DNA of 64,000 bases from Cichorium intybus (taxonomy: Eukaryota > Streptophyta > Magnoliopsida > Asterales > Asteraceae). Each line of letters starts with the position of its first letter. The first letter of the stretch is position 1. The notes under the pieces are model-generated. The model saw nothing but the letters and a program-made list of their open reading frames with translations. It was not told where the DNA came from and made no database searches. The position numbers and the translations under genes were made by a program. Below, one piece after another: positions 48,344 through 60,186 of the stretch. The DNA lies in contig CM042010.1 in the NCBI GenBank assembly GCA_023525715.1, positions 60,763,729-60,827,728 of the forward strand, in the 5' to 3' direction.

Positions 48344-49364
48344 AGTTGGTATCAGTGACTTGGTTTGAGGGATTTGGATGAACAGGAATGCAATTCCGAG
48401 GATCTGGATGAACATGACTGAGATTCCAAACTCAAACCGGGGATTTGAGAATATTTTAAAACGATTTTCGAAGGGAAAAATTGTTTTTCAATAAAATTTC
48501 TAAGTAGTTGGGTTGTGTAACATGTGGAAAATCCCTTTGCATGTTTGATTGTTGTTTGGGGGTTTGAAACATGGTACACACACCTTACTTATGATTTTTA
48601 ACGGATAATAAGTTTCGGAAAGAATGAGATGCGATGCGTACAGTTGGCCGAAGCTCAAGTAAGTGTTATTTCCCAAAATACCCACGATATTATATGCTGA
48701 TGTGATGATATATGCTAGAAATTGGCTAATGATCCGCTTAGGAAATTGCATGATATAATTGGCCTGGATCATAGGGATGCCTTTTGCCTAGTGTGTTGCT
48801 TACTGTGTGTTACGTGCTATGTGCTGAATCGGTGTACCTTTTGGACCTATGCTTATACTATTAGGAAGAGGAGGGAATGCTTTAGGATTATATGTAATAG
48901 GACCGGATAGCTTTAGAATTCTTGAACCGGCCTTAATGGTTGTTCCTTGTTTGGTTGTGACTTTAAGGTAGACACATCTATTCGACAGTCTATCTGTTCT
49001 TGTTGTATACAATTACACGTTCACGAAATGTCCTGACGGTACGTGCGGAAGTTCTTGCGGTGTGGGTGAGATGTGGAATTCCTAGGTAGACTAGGAAAAG
49101 TGTTAGGCACTTCGGTGAGGGGTGGTTTGAATGATATCTGAATGCCCTTTAGAAGGGAGTGAGGCAACTTAGGGAACCGAGACAATCTTCGGAACAAGTA
49201 TGAATATGTGTGGAAGGTAGTACAAGGGCCCATACTATTGGAAGCCCAGGATTCGTACATGGGACGAAGAGAGACCCGAGGGACCTAAGGAGTCTGTAGA
49301 CGAGGGAATCATGTGTGTTATGTGCTAGACGAGTGATGTAGCTCGTTTCTTGTCGGGAATCAAA

Positions 49365-49800
49365 ATGAGGAAGGGTGATCTAAGAGGGAATGAGTCAGGA
49401 CTCGGGTCGAATTCGCGAGGCCGAGTTGGACCTGAGATGAGCGATGAGGATGTTCGGGATCTAGTTGTCGTGATAGTGACTAAGACGGCATTTGAGATGC
49501 TTCCTCCGGTGATTGAATCGGTTAAGTCGGAAATGTTAGCAATGTATGAGGAGCAGTTCGCCGCGAAGGAGGAGGTGATGATGGCTCGGTGCAAGACTAT
49601 GACGATGAAAGGGATCATCGGGTTTGTGGCCGCTGTTTGACAATAGACATTTGGAGAGATGGAGTCTGCCGCGACATTAGGGGAAATCGAGCTTGATGCT
49701 CGACTGGGGCAGAAGAGGCAGGATCAGGAATTAGGGCAGTCGTTACAGAAGAAGTTCGAGCTGTAGGTTCGGATAGAGTGGAGGACCCTTACCGTCGGGA
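49365..49800 (+). pseudogene. Gag fragment of element G
   Basis: RKGDLRGNESGLGSNSRGRV, then SDEDVRDLVVVIVTKTAFEM and EEQFAAKEEVMMARCKTMTM, closing at a TGA near 49638. VEDPYRRDGKLEVKFGFLAI continues in another frame (49778). It aligns with the gag relic of D. No capsid core domain beyond this is recognisable. Confidence 0.7.
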
Positions 49801-50339
49801 CGGTAAGCTAGAGGTGAAGTTTGGGTTTCTTGCAATCAGATTGGCCACATCAGAGCGAGTTGTCTGGGGTTGTATAGGGATGCTGGCTAGAATTCGGGGT
49901 TTGTTGTCCCGAAGTGTGAGGGTGTTCGTCGAGGAAGTTAGAGGACCCGAAATTGGAAGGTGGTGCTTAGCAGCGGATGTAGAGGTGGAACCTCGTCGGT
50001 TGTTGCTGGATGTCTTCACGGTTTTGCTTTTGTTGCTTTCGGAATTGTTGCCTTTCTTTTGTTGCTTCAAATGTGGGTTGTAGTTCGGGATCTATCTTCG
50101 AGTGGGCATGTGTGTACAACTTGTGGTCAATGGTTTAGCAGTGGGTGAAGGGTGGATTGTCGGTGGAACGACAGTGGCTGTTGGTTTAGCTGTTAGTGGG
50201 TTCGAACCCTAAGTGGGGGATAACAGTTAGAGTAAAGAAGGAAGGATTGTGTTAGTGCGTTCGTCGAGCTATGAGCTTTTTGTTGGGATCTTCTGTTCTG
50301 TAGTTCGTCATGAGTAAGCTTCATGGCCGGTGGTGGGTT

Positions 50340-51097
50340 TGTTGGATTAGGTGTCTAAGCCATGACTTATAAATCTTATTAATTAAAGCAAAGTCCATTT
50401 GGGTTGCCCTCATAGCTGGAGGATTAGTGTAGAGTTCAGTAAAGAGAAAGGATGATTTATTAATTGTTTAATAAATCAATAGAAATAGAATAAATAGTTT
50501 ATTAATATATTTAAGTGTTAATATATTACTTAGAAACTATAATAATTAATTAGAAATTAATATAGAATTAATTGGATTTAATTTAGTGATTAATTTAATT
50601 AATTAAAAGTGCAGGGACTGGTTTTGTATTTATTCAATAGTTGAATAACTGGCAGGCCAGTGGAAGCCTCAAGTTGGCGAAATTATGGAGGCCACCTCCA
50701 TGATTTCAAAACCCTAATTAGGGTTTAGAAGGCTTGGTCCAAATGGTCAACAGGCTTGTCCATTAAGGAGGCTCCTATAGGGTTTTGACTGTAACCCTTG
50801 GAAGCTATAAATAGAACCTCCTGGCCACCCTAAAACCTGCGCCAACTTACCCTGTCTCTCTGGAACTCTGATGTCTTTTCTCCATTGCTTGGGTGTGACT
50901 ACATTTGAGGCAGGATACTTTTGCTGCTAGCTTCAAGAGATTAATCAAAGGTTGGTTTTTCTTACATTTGATCTTTAGAAATAATTGTTGGCCTCTAGTT
51001 TTTGTTATATGATCATAGATAGAAAAACATAGATCCTTTTTCTTAGGTTGCATGTGAACTTAGGATTTCGAGTTCATTGTTTGCTTAAAACCTTTCA
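50340..51097 (+). repeat. 5' LTR of element B
   Basis: 758 bp, TGTTGGATTAGG to ACCTTTCA, with AACCCTAATTAGGGTTTAG and a CTATAAATAG box (about 50803). Confidence 0.92.
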
Positions 51098-51853
51098 GTG
51101 GTATCAGAGCCTGCTTGTTTTTCTTGTGAATTGCTATAACTGATTATTTGTAAAAGGGTTTTTTTTTTGCGAAAAATATAAACCCTTGAGGCCATGATCG
51201 ACTTTTGTGGCTAGGGTTTCGAAAACCCTAGCCTCCCTCCCCCTCTTTTGCGATTTTGGCATGCTAGGTTTAGTAGGTTGTTATTTTTGGTAATTTGATT
51301 AATTAAATAACTGGAACCTTAAACCTTTAATTGCAATCTACGAAACCTAGGGGTTTAAGATAGATAAATTAATTTGATTACTTTTGTGATGCCTATCTTG
51401 ATTTAATTAGTTTAATTAAAAGATAAATTAAATCACTTAAGGATTTAAATTTAATTTTCAAAAATTAAAGGTTAATTAGCGAAAATAATTAAAAGATTAA
51501 ATCTAAAATAGTTTAAAGAGTTTAAAATACATCTTATATATTTATGATTAAAAGTTAATATTTATATATAAGATAAAATTGGTTAGTCTTACCGTTAGTA
51601 GGCCTCATTCACAAAACTGTCCTATAAAGAGGGTATATGGCGACTGCCTATAAAATGGTAGTCTAATGGGTGTCCACTTTCACCCACCGCTCTTCTGGTC
51701 AGTCGAGTGTCGTTAGCTGAACGGGTTTGATAGAACCGCTTAAGCCTCTTAAAAGTATAATGCTATAATTGAAAGTACTAGAACCATTAATAAAAATCCC
51801 AATCTAGTTACTCTAGGTAAAATGTGAATTGATGGTAATCCATGAAATTGTAG

Positions 51854-51929
51854 ATTGCACTTTATGAAACATTGGTGGAGCATGTGTGGTTAACCGGCAC
51901 ACCAATAGAGGTTCATAAAGAGTTGCAAT
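51854..51929 (+). other. Structured RNA motif, copy B-1
   Basis: Stems ATTGCA / TGCAAT, CTTTATGAA / TTCATAAAG (nine perfect pairs) and ATTGGTG / CACCAAT around GAGCATGTGTGG-TTAA-CCGGCA. About 420 nt upstream of the gag ATG at 52349. Confidence 0.78.
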
Positions 51930-51942
51930 GGGTTTCTCGATC

Positions 51943-51998
51943 TTACCATTGTTGATGGAGCGTGTGTGGTTAACTGGCACGTCAATTTGAGATGGTAA
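51943..51998 (+). other. Structured RNA motif, copy B-2
   Basis: Outer stem TTACCAT / ATGGTAA and inner TTGATG / CGTCAA (one wobble) around GAGCGTGTGTGG-TTAA-CTGGCA. A further small hairpin, TTTGTGA / TCACAAA, follows at about 52045-52075. Confidence 0.78.
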
Positions 51999-52348
51999 TC
52001 GACTTCGAGAGTACCAAGCAAATTTGCATGGTTATTCACACCCGATTTGTGATACTTGGTATCCCAGTCACAAACAGTGGGGCATATCCGAGATTAAAAC
52101 ATGCTATTGAACAGTTCAACAAATCTCAAAAGAAACTAGGAATTCCATTATATAATATGATTATATTTTCCGCGATGGAATTGGCTATATCGTCATTCGC
52201 CTACCTTTATAAAATTTACAATAAGATTACCGCATCCCTCTTCTATATTGTGAATTGTTATAGTTTGGTCCTAGCCTTATTACTATTATATTTGGGTTAA
52301 TATAAGGATTATATATATGTGTCTAATTAAAACTACCTTCTTTTATAG

Positions 52349-55300
52349 ATGTCTTCCATTGACCAAACCATTCCCCACTCAAACTCCAGTAATGTCACTT
52401 CAATCTTGTCATTGTGCTCCAAAGTGACATTAGATGGCACTCACTACAATGACTGGATTAGAAACATCAAGATGGCTTTGAGGTTTGAGAACAAGGAGTA
52501 TGTTCTCGACACTGAGCTGATTGAAGTCGACCCTGATATAGCTACTCCCGAGGAGATTGCCTCGTACCAAAAACACACTGATGATGCAACCAAAGTGGCC
52601 TGTATCATGATCGCAACCATGAAACCTGAATTGCAAAGAATTTATGAGGACTACTGGCCCTACGAGATGCACAAGGACCTTACGGAAAAGTTTCGCAAGC
52701 AAGCACGTGTCGAAAGGTGCGAAGTGGTCAAAGCCTTAAAAAATGGCAAGCCTAAGGATGGAGATTCCATCTGCACTCATGTGCAAAGAATGCAAGGCTA
52801 TGTGGATAGGCTTAAGAAGCTGGGTACACTTGTTGATGAGGAGTTAGCCGTTGACATTGTGCTTAACTCCTTACCAAGTTCTTATGACCAGTTCACACTG
52901 GCTTATCATTTGAACAACTCTCAGACCTCCTTGGCTGAGTTACATGGCATGCTGCAAACAACTGAAAACGGGCTGAAGGGTAAGAGTGTACCCTCTATGA
53001 ATCAGCCCGTCCTGGCTATTGGTTCTGGCAAGGGAAAGAAAAGGAAGTGCCCCCAAGCAAAATTGGAGGGAAAAGGTTCAAGTCGGGTCATCCAGCAATG
53101 GCCCCGAGAGCCAAGTCTTCCGGCATTCCGCATGTCACGAATCCCAAAGGAAGCCGATTGTTTCTATTGCAAAGAGAAGGGTCACTGGAAGAGGAGCTGC
53201 CCAAAGTACTTGCAAGATATCAAGGATGGCAAAGTGAAGCCGTCACAAGCAGGTACTTACACTATATCTAATAACTCATCATCTTCCTGTTCTTGGGTCC
53301 TTAACACTGGATGTGGTTTTCATATCTGTTCTGATTTGCAGGGCCTAGAGGAAAGTAGGGAGCTGGAGCATGATAGATTGAACCTGGTCATAGGCAATAG
53401 GCGAACGTCACTTGTTACCAAGATCGGTGTCTATAGATTAGTGCTTAGTAGTGATGTTAACTTAGATTTACAAAATTGTTGCTATTCGCCAGATATGGCT
53501 AGAAACATAATTTCTTTTCATGTATTGTTCAGACAAGGTTATTATTATACTTTTGATAAATTAAATGGTTCAATTTCTGTTTTTAAAAATGATGTTTTTA
53601 TCTTTGAAGCTTTGCCCTGTGATGGAGTGTATGAAACTGTTATGTGTGTTGACAATTTTGGTAATAATGTGTTAAATATTGATTCTTCTAGTGGTGTAGA
53701 AAAGGCGTGTTTGTGGCACTGTCGTCTTGGCCATATTAATAAGAAACGCATCGCCCAACTCCAAAAGGATGGAGTGTTGGAATCATTCGACTTAAAATCG
53801 GATGATGTATGCGAATCTTGTTTGTTTGGCAAGATGACAAAATCACCATTCAAAGGGTCCTTTGAAAGAGGTGAAGGTCTGTTGGACATCATACACACAG
53901 ATGTGTGTGGTCCCTTCATGACAACCATAAAAGATGGCACGTGGTTCTATGTGACCTTTACTGACGATTTTAGTGGATACGGTTATATCTACTTAATCAA
54001 GCACAAGTCAGATACTTTTGAAAAGTTCAAAGAGTTTAAGAATGAACTAGAAAATCAATTGGGCAAGAAGATAAATATGCTTAGATCCAACAGAGGCGGT
54101 GAGTATCTTAGTATCGAGTTCCTCGACTATCTAAAGGAATGTGGAATAGTTTCACAGTTGTCACCTCCGAGAACACCACAGTTGAACGGTGTTGCTGAGA
54201 GGCAAAACCGAACCCTGTTGGACATGGTTCGTTCCATGATGAGTCGAGCTTCGCTTCCAATCCATTTCTGGGGGTATGCCTTAGAGACTGCCACCCATAT
54301 CCTTAACCTTGTCCCAACCAAGAAGGTTGCAAAGACACCTCACGAGATGTGGATAGGGAAAGTTCCCTCGATGCACACATCAAAGTCTGGGGTTGTGAGG
54401 CTTTCATGAGACGAGAGACTCAAGACAAACTTGCAGAAAGAAGTGAAAGGTGCTTTTTCATCGGATACCCAAAACAGTCAATTGGATACTTGTTCTACAG
54501 ACCAAGCGAGGACGTGGTCTTTGTAGCTAGACGAGGAGTCTTTCGAGAGAGAGAGAGCTCATATCCAAAGAGGACAGTGGGAGTACAATTGATCTCGAAG
54601 AGATTCAAGAAACACCCGATGAATCAACCTTAGAAGAAACTAGCGACCAACATGAGGAAGAGGTTCCTGTTAGACCCACAGACATTTCATTACCTCTTAG
54701 GCATTCGGGTAGAGTTAGCATGCCACCAGAGTTTTATGGTTTCCATATAACTACAGATGGTGACACGTTTGTCAGTGATCGTACATTGACAAATTTGGAT
54801 GAGCCAGCTAACTACCATGAAGCGGTGGCGGGCCCCGAGTCTGCCAAGTGGAAAGAGGCGATGGACAGCGAGATCAAGTCCATGTATGACAATCAAGTTT
54901 GGAACTTAGTTGACAATGTGCCGGGTCGAAAGACAGTCGGGTGCAAGTGGATCTTCAAGAAGAAGACCGACATGGATGGAAAGGTACACACGTTTAAAGC
55001 TCGGCTGGTCGCGAAGGGATTCACTCAAACCCCGGGGGTTGACTATGATGAAACCTTCTCACCAGTAGCCAAGATTAAGTCAATTACGATAATGCTCGCC
55101 ATAGCTGTGTTTCATGACTATGCAATTTGGTAGATGGATGTCAAAATCGCTTTCCTTAACGGGAAGTTGACTGAGGATGTTTACATGAATCAGCCAGAGG
55201 GTTTTGTAGACACAAAGCATCCTAACAAAGTGTGTAAGCTTGAGAAATCAATCTACGGATTGGAACAAGCTTCTCGCAGTTGGAATCTTTGCTTCCATGA

Positions 55301-56387
55301 GAAAGTCAAAGAGTTTGGTTTCTCTAGGAGTGAAGATGAGTCCTGTGTATATGTCAATGCTAGTGGGAGTATAGTCACCTTTCTGGTGCTTTACGTTGAT
55401 GACATACTGCTCATGGGAAACGACGTTCCGACCTTGCAAGATGTCAAGTCTTGGCTCAGGCTGTGTTTTGTCATGAAAGACCTTGGAGAAGCTGCCTATA
55501 TTCTAGGGATAAAAATATTAAGAGATAGAAAGAAAAGACTTATAGGTCTTAGTCAGTGTACATACTTGGAAAAGCTACTAAAGAGGTTTAGTATGGAAAA
55601 TTCCAAGAAGGGAGAGCTGCCTATCCAAAGTAATGCGAAGTTGAGTAAGACTCAAAGTCCGAGTACCGATGAGGAAATAGCTGTGATGAGTCGAGTACCT
55701 TACGTTTCGGTTGTAGGGTCGATCATGTACGCTATGACATGTACTCGCCCCGACGTATCCTTTGCCTTGATCATGGTTAGTCGGTACCAGGGAAACCTTA
55801 GTAGAGCGCATTGGATAGCTGTAAAGAACATACTTAAGTATCTGCGAAGGACGAAGAACATGGTGTTAGTCCTAGGTGGCAGTGATGACTTGAAAGTGAG
55901 TGGATACACAGATGCCAGCTTCTAGACAGATAGAGACAATGGTCGGTCTCAGTCGGGCTGGGTGTTTCTCTTAAATGGTGGAGCGGTCACTTGGAAAAGT
56001 TCCAAACAAGAGACGGTGGCTGATTCAACGTGCGAATCAGAGTACATAGCAGCGAGTGAAGCGTCTAAGGAAGCGGCTTGGCTGAAGAACTTCATCGGTG
56101 ACCTTGGAATTGTCCCGAGTATTCAGGAGCCCATGGAACTATTCTGCGATAATAAAGGAGCGGTCGCTTTAACAAAGGAACCGCGAGATCATGGAAAATC
56201 CAGGCATATTTACAGAAAGTACCACTACATTCGACATCGGGTAGAAGAAGGTCACCTCCATGTGAAGAGGGTATCATCTGAAGGGAATCCTGCAGATCCA
56301 TTAACAAAGGCTCTGAGTAGGATTAAGCGCAATCAGCATGCTAGGAGCATTAGATTGAGAGATGATATTAGTTTTAGTACTAATTAG
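52349..56387 (+). pseudogene. Gag-pol polyprotein of copia B
   Basis: ATG 52349 opens a 686-codon frame: UBN2-type gag (THYNDWIRNIKMALRF, VERCEVVKALKNGK), zinc knuckle CFYCKEKGHWKRSC-like at about 53157, protease WVLNTGCGFHICSD with the catalytic Asp changed to Asn (residue 319), and integrase with WHCRLGHIN...CESC and HTDVCGPF. Its second catalytic Asp is also Asn (RSNRGGEY, residue 581). One frameshift near 54370 and a second near 54560-54640 lead into RT (54720-55500: KWKEAMDSEIKSMYDNQVWN, catalytic YVDD in VLYVDDILLMGND) and RNase H (SGYTDASF to the end at 56387). TAG stops at 55131 and 55923 replace expected glutamines. Nearly full length for copia but inactive. Confidence 0.93.
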
Positions 56388-57243
56388 ATAGGTTGAAACT
56401 TGTAACAATATAAATGTAATTGACTTTGGCGATTTTATAATGGAGATTTATAAATGAGTATTGTTTACTGCTCCTGTTAATTTTTTAATATTGTGTTTCA
56501 TTTTTGCATGTTTAACTTCCTGAGTGATTTGATTATTCAAAGTTCCACAGTCGCTCATATTTTTAGGGAGTAAGTATGAATGAAGGCTGTCATGAACTGG
56601 TTTATAGATTGTCTAAGGAGTTAGACATTGCAGTAAGACTGCTACAACATTCATGAGTACTTAGAAATAGAGATTTGAGTATTGGATAAACCCGAAATCA
56701 ACAGATTGCTTCATGGATTATATCACAAGCAATGTTGAGACGATAATATCTTATGATCTTAAAGTAGAGAGATATGAGTTGTAATTTGCAAGGCAGTTGC
56801 TCATTGATAATACGAAAACGCATCGGTAACTCGGTGTTATAAAACATATTGTTGTGAGTGATCTGACTCGTAAAAGATATAACCATATGAGTCAAAACTT
56901 ATTCGTCCCTTGAACCAACGGGAAACAGATATCTGTAGGCCTCTCGATGATTTTGAAGTTGACTGAAAGTGTTGGCCAACCAGGACTAAATTGATGTGTT
57001 TAATTGGTAGTCTTAAAGTCATAAGAAAAATCGAAAATCGAGAAACAGAGTATCAGACCGAGATTGATATTAATTCATGTCTTGAGTCTGAAAAATATCT
57101 TGTTGGACGGAGGATCATATGATCACTTATCTTTGGACAGAACTGACTGGGTCAGAGTTTAGTAACAGTTTCTGAGTAACTGAGATTTGTTAATCAGAAC
57201 ATAAATTGACAATTAAAGTCATAGAATTATTCAAGTGGGAGAC

Positions 57244-58010
57244 TGTTGAATTAGGTGTCTAAGCCATGACTTATAAATTCTATTTATCTTATTAATTGAA
57301 GCAAAGTCCATTTGGGTTGCCCTCATAGTTGGAGGATTAGTGTAGAGTTCAGTAAACAGAAAGGTTGATTTATTAATTGTTTAATAAATTAATAAAAATA
57401 AAATAAAAAGTTTATTAATATATTAAGTGTTAATATATTAATTAGAAACTATAATAATTAATTAAAAAATTAATCTAGAATTAATTGGATTTAATTTAGT
57501 GATTAATTTAATTAATTAAAAGGGCAGGGACTGATTTTGTATTTATTCAATAGTTGAATAACTGGCTGGCCAGTGGAAGCCTCAAGTTGGCGAAATTATG
57601 GAGGCCACCTCCATGATTTCGAAACCCTAATTAGGGTTTAGAAGGCTTGGTCCAAATGGTCAACAGGCTTGTCCATTAAGGAGGCTCCTCTAGTGTTTTG
57701 ACTGTAACCCTTGGAGGCTATAAATAGAACCTCATGGCCACCCTAAAACCTGCACCAACTTACCCTGTCTCTCTGGAACTCTGCTGTCTTTTCTCCATTG
57801 CTTGGGTGTGACTACATTTGAGGCAGGATACTTTTGCTGCTAGCTTCAAGAGATTAATCAAAGGTTGGTTTTTCTTACATTTGATCTTTAGAAATAATTG
57901 TTGGCCTCTAGTTTTTGTTATATGTTCATAGATAGAAAAACATAGATCCTCTTTCTTAGGTTGCATGTGAACTTAGGATTTCGAGTTCATTGTTTGCTTA
58001 AAACCTTTTA
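57244..58010 (+). repeat. 3' LTR of element B
   Basis: 767 bp, starts TGTTGAATTAGG and ends ACCTTTTA, where the last CA has become TA. Numerous substitutions against the 5' LTR point to greater age than A or F. Confidence 0.92.
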
Positions 58011-58015
58011 GGGTT

Positions 58016-60186
58016 AAGCGGGGTTGGCGGGGACAGTTTGCGGTATTAAGATAAGGATGTTCTCTATTCGATTGCGAGTGCCGGGTAGCCAGTGTAGGGC
58101 AAGTGGAAGTTTGTTCGGGTCGGATGTGGTATGGAACTTTGACCGGGTGTCACGTCTCGGTACACAGCAGAAGCGAGCGTGTGGGAGCTTCGTTGTCATT
58201 TGTTTGAGGGTTGTTGGGAGTTCAATGCCTAGTAGATGGAAGGTTGAGTCGAGCTCCGTGTAGTCGTTTGTGGATGACCATTGAGTGTGTGATTTGTAGA
58301 AGAGACCGAGGGTCTGGGACAATTTTAGAAGTTTTTATGTGTAATAAGAAAATTGAATCGGCAGTTAAGTCGGTCGGAGTTGGTTGTGCTTTCGTTGTTG
58401 TGTATGTTTCGTTCGGATAACGATATTCGTGGTCGGTTCGGTGATCTCTTCGATTGATGTGTTGGAGGTGATTGCCTGTTTGTCTGTTGTCAGGTTGCCG
58501 GTTAAGTGTGCTTGTGCGAGTTAGGTTGATTGGAGTTGTCTGAAGTTTCGGTTGGATTCATGCCAAAGCTGTGGTGTCGCCGGGAGGTTGTGGATCTTGT
58601 TTCTATTATTGGAAGTGGATCCTCGTTAAGAGGTTGGTTTCGGGTCAAGGTGGGTGTAGTTGTTGGGGCTCTGTATAGTTGGTTCGAAGAGAGAATATGT
58701 GTAATTGTCGGTGAGCTCTTCTTGGGTTGTTGTGTTCCAGGTTGTGTTTATCTATTCTCGTTTGGGTTGAGTAGTAACGGTGGGGCGTGCAGAAGAACAA
58801 CCAAGGAGGTGTGATCAGGGAATGTTTGATAGCATGTTCGTTTGTCGGCAGTATGAACACCTCAGTTCTTTAGCATTGGGAATGCTTAGCTCGAGTATTT
58901 GGTTTTCTTTCGAATGATGAATCAGTCGTGTAAGAAGCGGTAGATATTAGTGGAGGTTCCAGGTGAGGCGTTAGGGATCGATCGGTTAGCCGATCTGGGG
59001 AAGCAATTAGGAGCGTTAGTGTGTTAAATTTCGGACCGGGTTTTGATTAGCGAGATACGGTTGAATATCCCCTCGGGAAGTGTTGGTTGTGTGGAAGTCG
59101 AGCTGGTATCTGGTAGGTAGCTGAGACGTTGGTGAAAGTTAAGAGAACGGGATCGGTTCTTCAGATTCTCTTTCGAATGTGTAGAGCGGCGGTATTGGAA
59201 GCGTTCGACTTTTAGGGTTCTTCGGCAGCGTGGTAAGAATTGGTTAGATAACCGATCCCGAAATTGGCTGGAAGTTTTAAGGTGTCGCGTTCGGATTGGG
59301 TTATGATCATCAAGGTGGTTGGATATCTTCCCTGAGAAGTTTTCTGGTGGAAGTTAGGTGACCTTGGCAAAGGAGAGTGATTGTGATTTCGGTTGGGTGT
59401 ATCTCGGGTTCGCTCTTGATAATTGGAAGACCGTATGCTTCTGGATGCGGTTGGGTCTGAGAGATTTTCGATTAGGATGGTGGTTTTTGGTTAGACCTGT
59501 TGTTATGGTCTGTCGGAATGAGTCAGGGAAGGATTGTGAGTCCAATCGTGGGATGGGCGGAGCGGAGAACCTGTAAGAATGAAACAGGGAAAAGCCTGCG
59601 AGTTCGGTTGCGAGCCAAACAGAACGGGCAACCTATGATCCCATGAATGGCGATTAGTGTGGGAACAACTTGGTGGGCTGTGCATAAGTGGTGTCTCTCG
59701 TGCTTGTATCTTGGTTGATCGAATGCTTTTGGACAGAGTTCTTATGAGTCGGCAGAATGATGGTTGTGGTAGTGGGAATAATGATCTGGTGATGGCGTCT
59801 GGGTGTTCTCTGAAATGGTGCAAGTTATAGTGTTAGCCATTAGGCTTTATAAGATACTCCGAAGGTGAGTATCTGAAGTTTGCACGTCGACATAGATTAG
59901 GTGCGTGGCGATCGGTATGGTTCTCGAGCGTCAGGGTGTGGATTTGGTGCAAAGGAGTCATCTTAGGATGTTGTGAATCTTCGAGGTTCTGCGATGAGAC
60001 CTTTTGGTTCGGAAGTTTCGGGCATGCAAGGATTTAACTGCCCATGACCTCGTCGAAGATGGTGGTGAGTTTCTGGTTCGGTCATGTAAATAGATGAATA
60101 ACTATGGAATGGTTGAACTGCTGGTGCGTGATTAGGGCAGTAAGGAAAGGATTTCGGGGATGAAATCTCGTTAAGTGGGGGAGACT
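58016..60186. other. 3' interior of element G, no pol recognised
   Basis: GT-rich on the + strand with no RT, RNase H or integrase motif. Several minus-strand open frames (for example 59503-59823) are rich in Pro, Ser and His and look like shadows of GT-rich sequence. The block GGGAAAAGCCTGCGAGTTC (59586) recurs in element D (63425, 63492). Confidence 0.55.

Larger units (their letters stand above)
50340..58010 (+). mobile_element. Ty1/copia element B
   Basis: 7,671 bp flanked by the perfect duplication GGGTT (50335-50339, 58011-58015). LTRs are 50340-51097 (758 bp) and 57244-58010 (767 bp), visibly more diverged than those of A. The primer-binding site TGGTATCAGAGC is at 51099-51110 and the purine tract CAAGTGGGAGAC at 57232-57243. 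The order gag, protease, integrase, RT, RNase H identifies copia. LTRs, leader and 3' region are of the same family as A and F, so relatives of B are the natural source of enzymes for them. This copy is inactivated. Confidence 0.93.

Noticed and set aside
52349..56387. Long open frames as possible host genes
   Set aside because: Domain order gag, zinc knuckle, protease, integrase, RT, RNase H and the surrounding LTRs make this a copia polyprotein.
59503..59823. Minus-strand 106-codon frame in element G
   Set aside because: GT-rich retrotransposon interior gives Pro/Ser/His-rich shadows on the other strand, and no domain was recognised.
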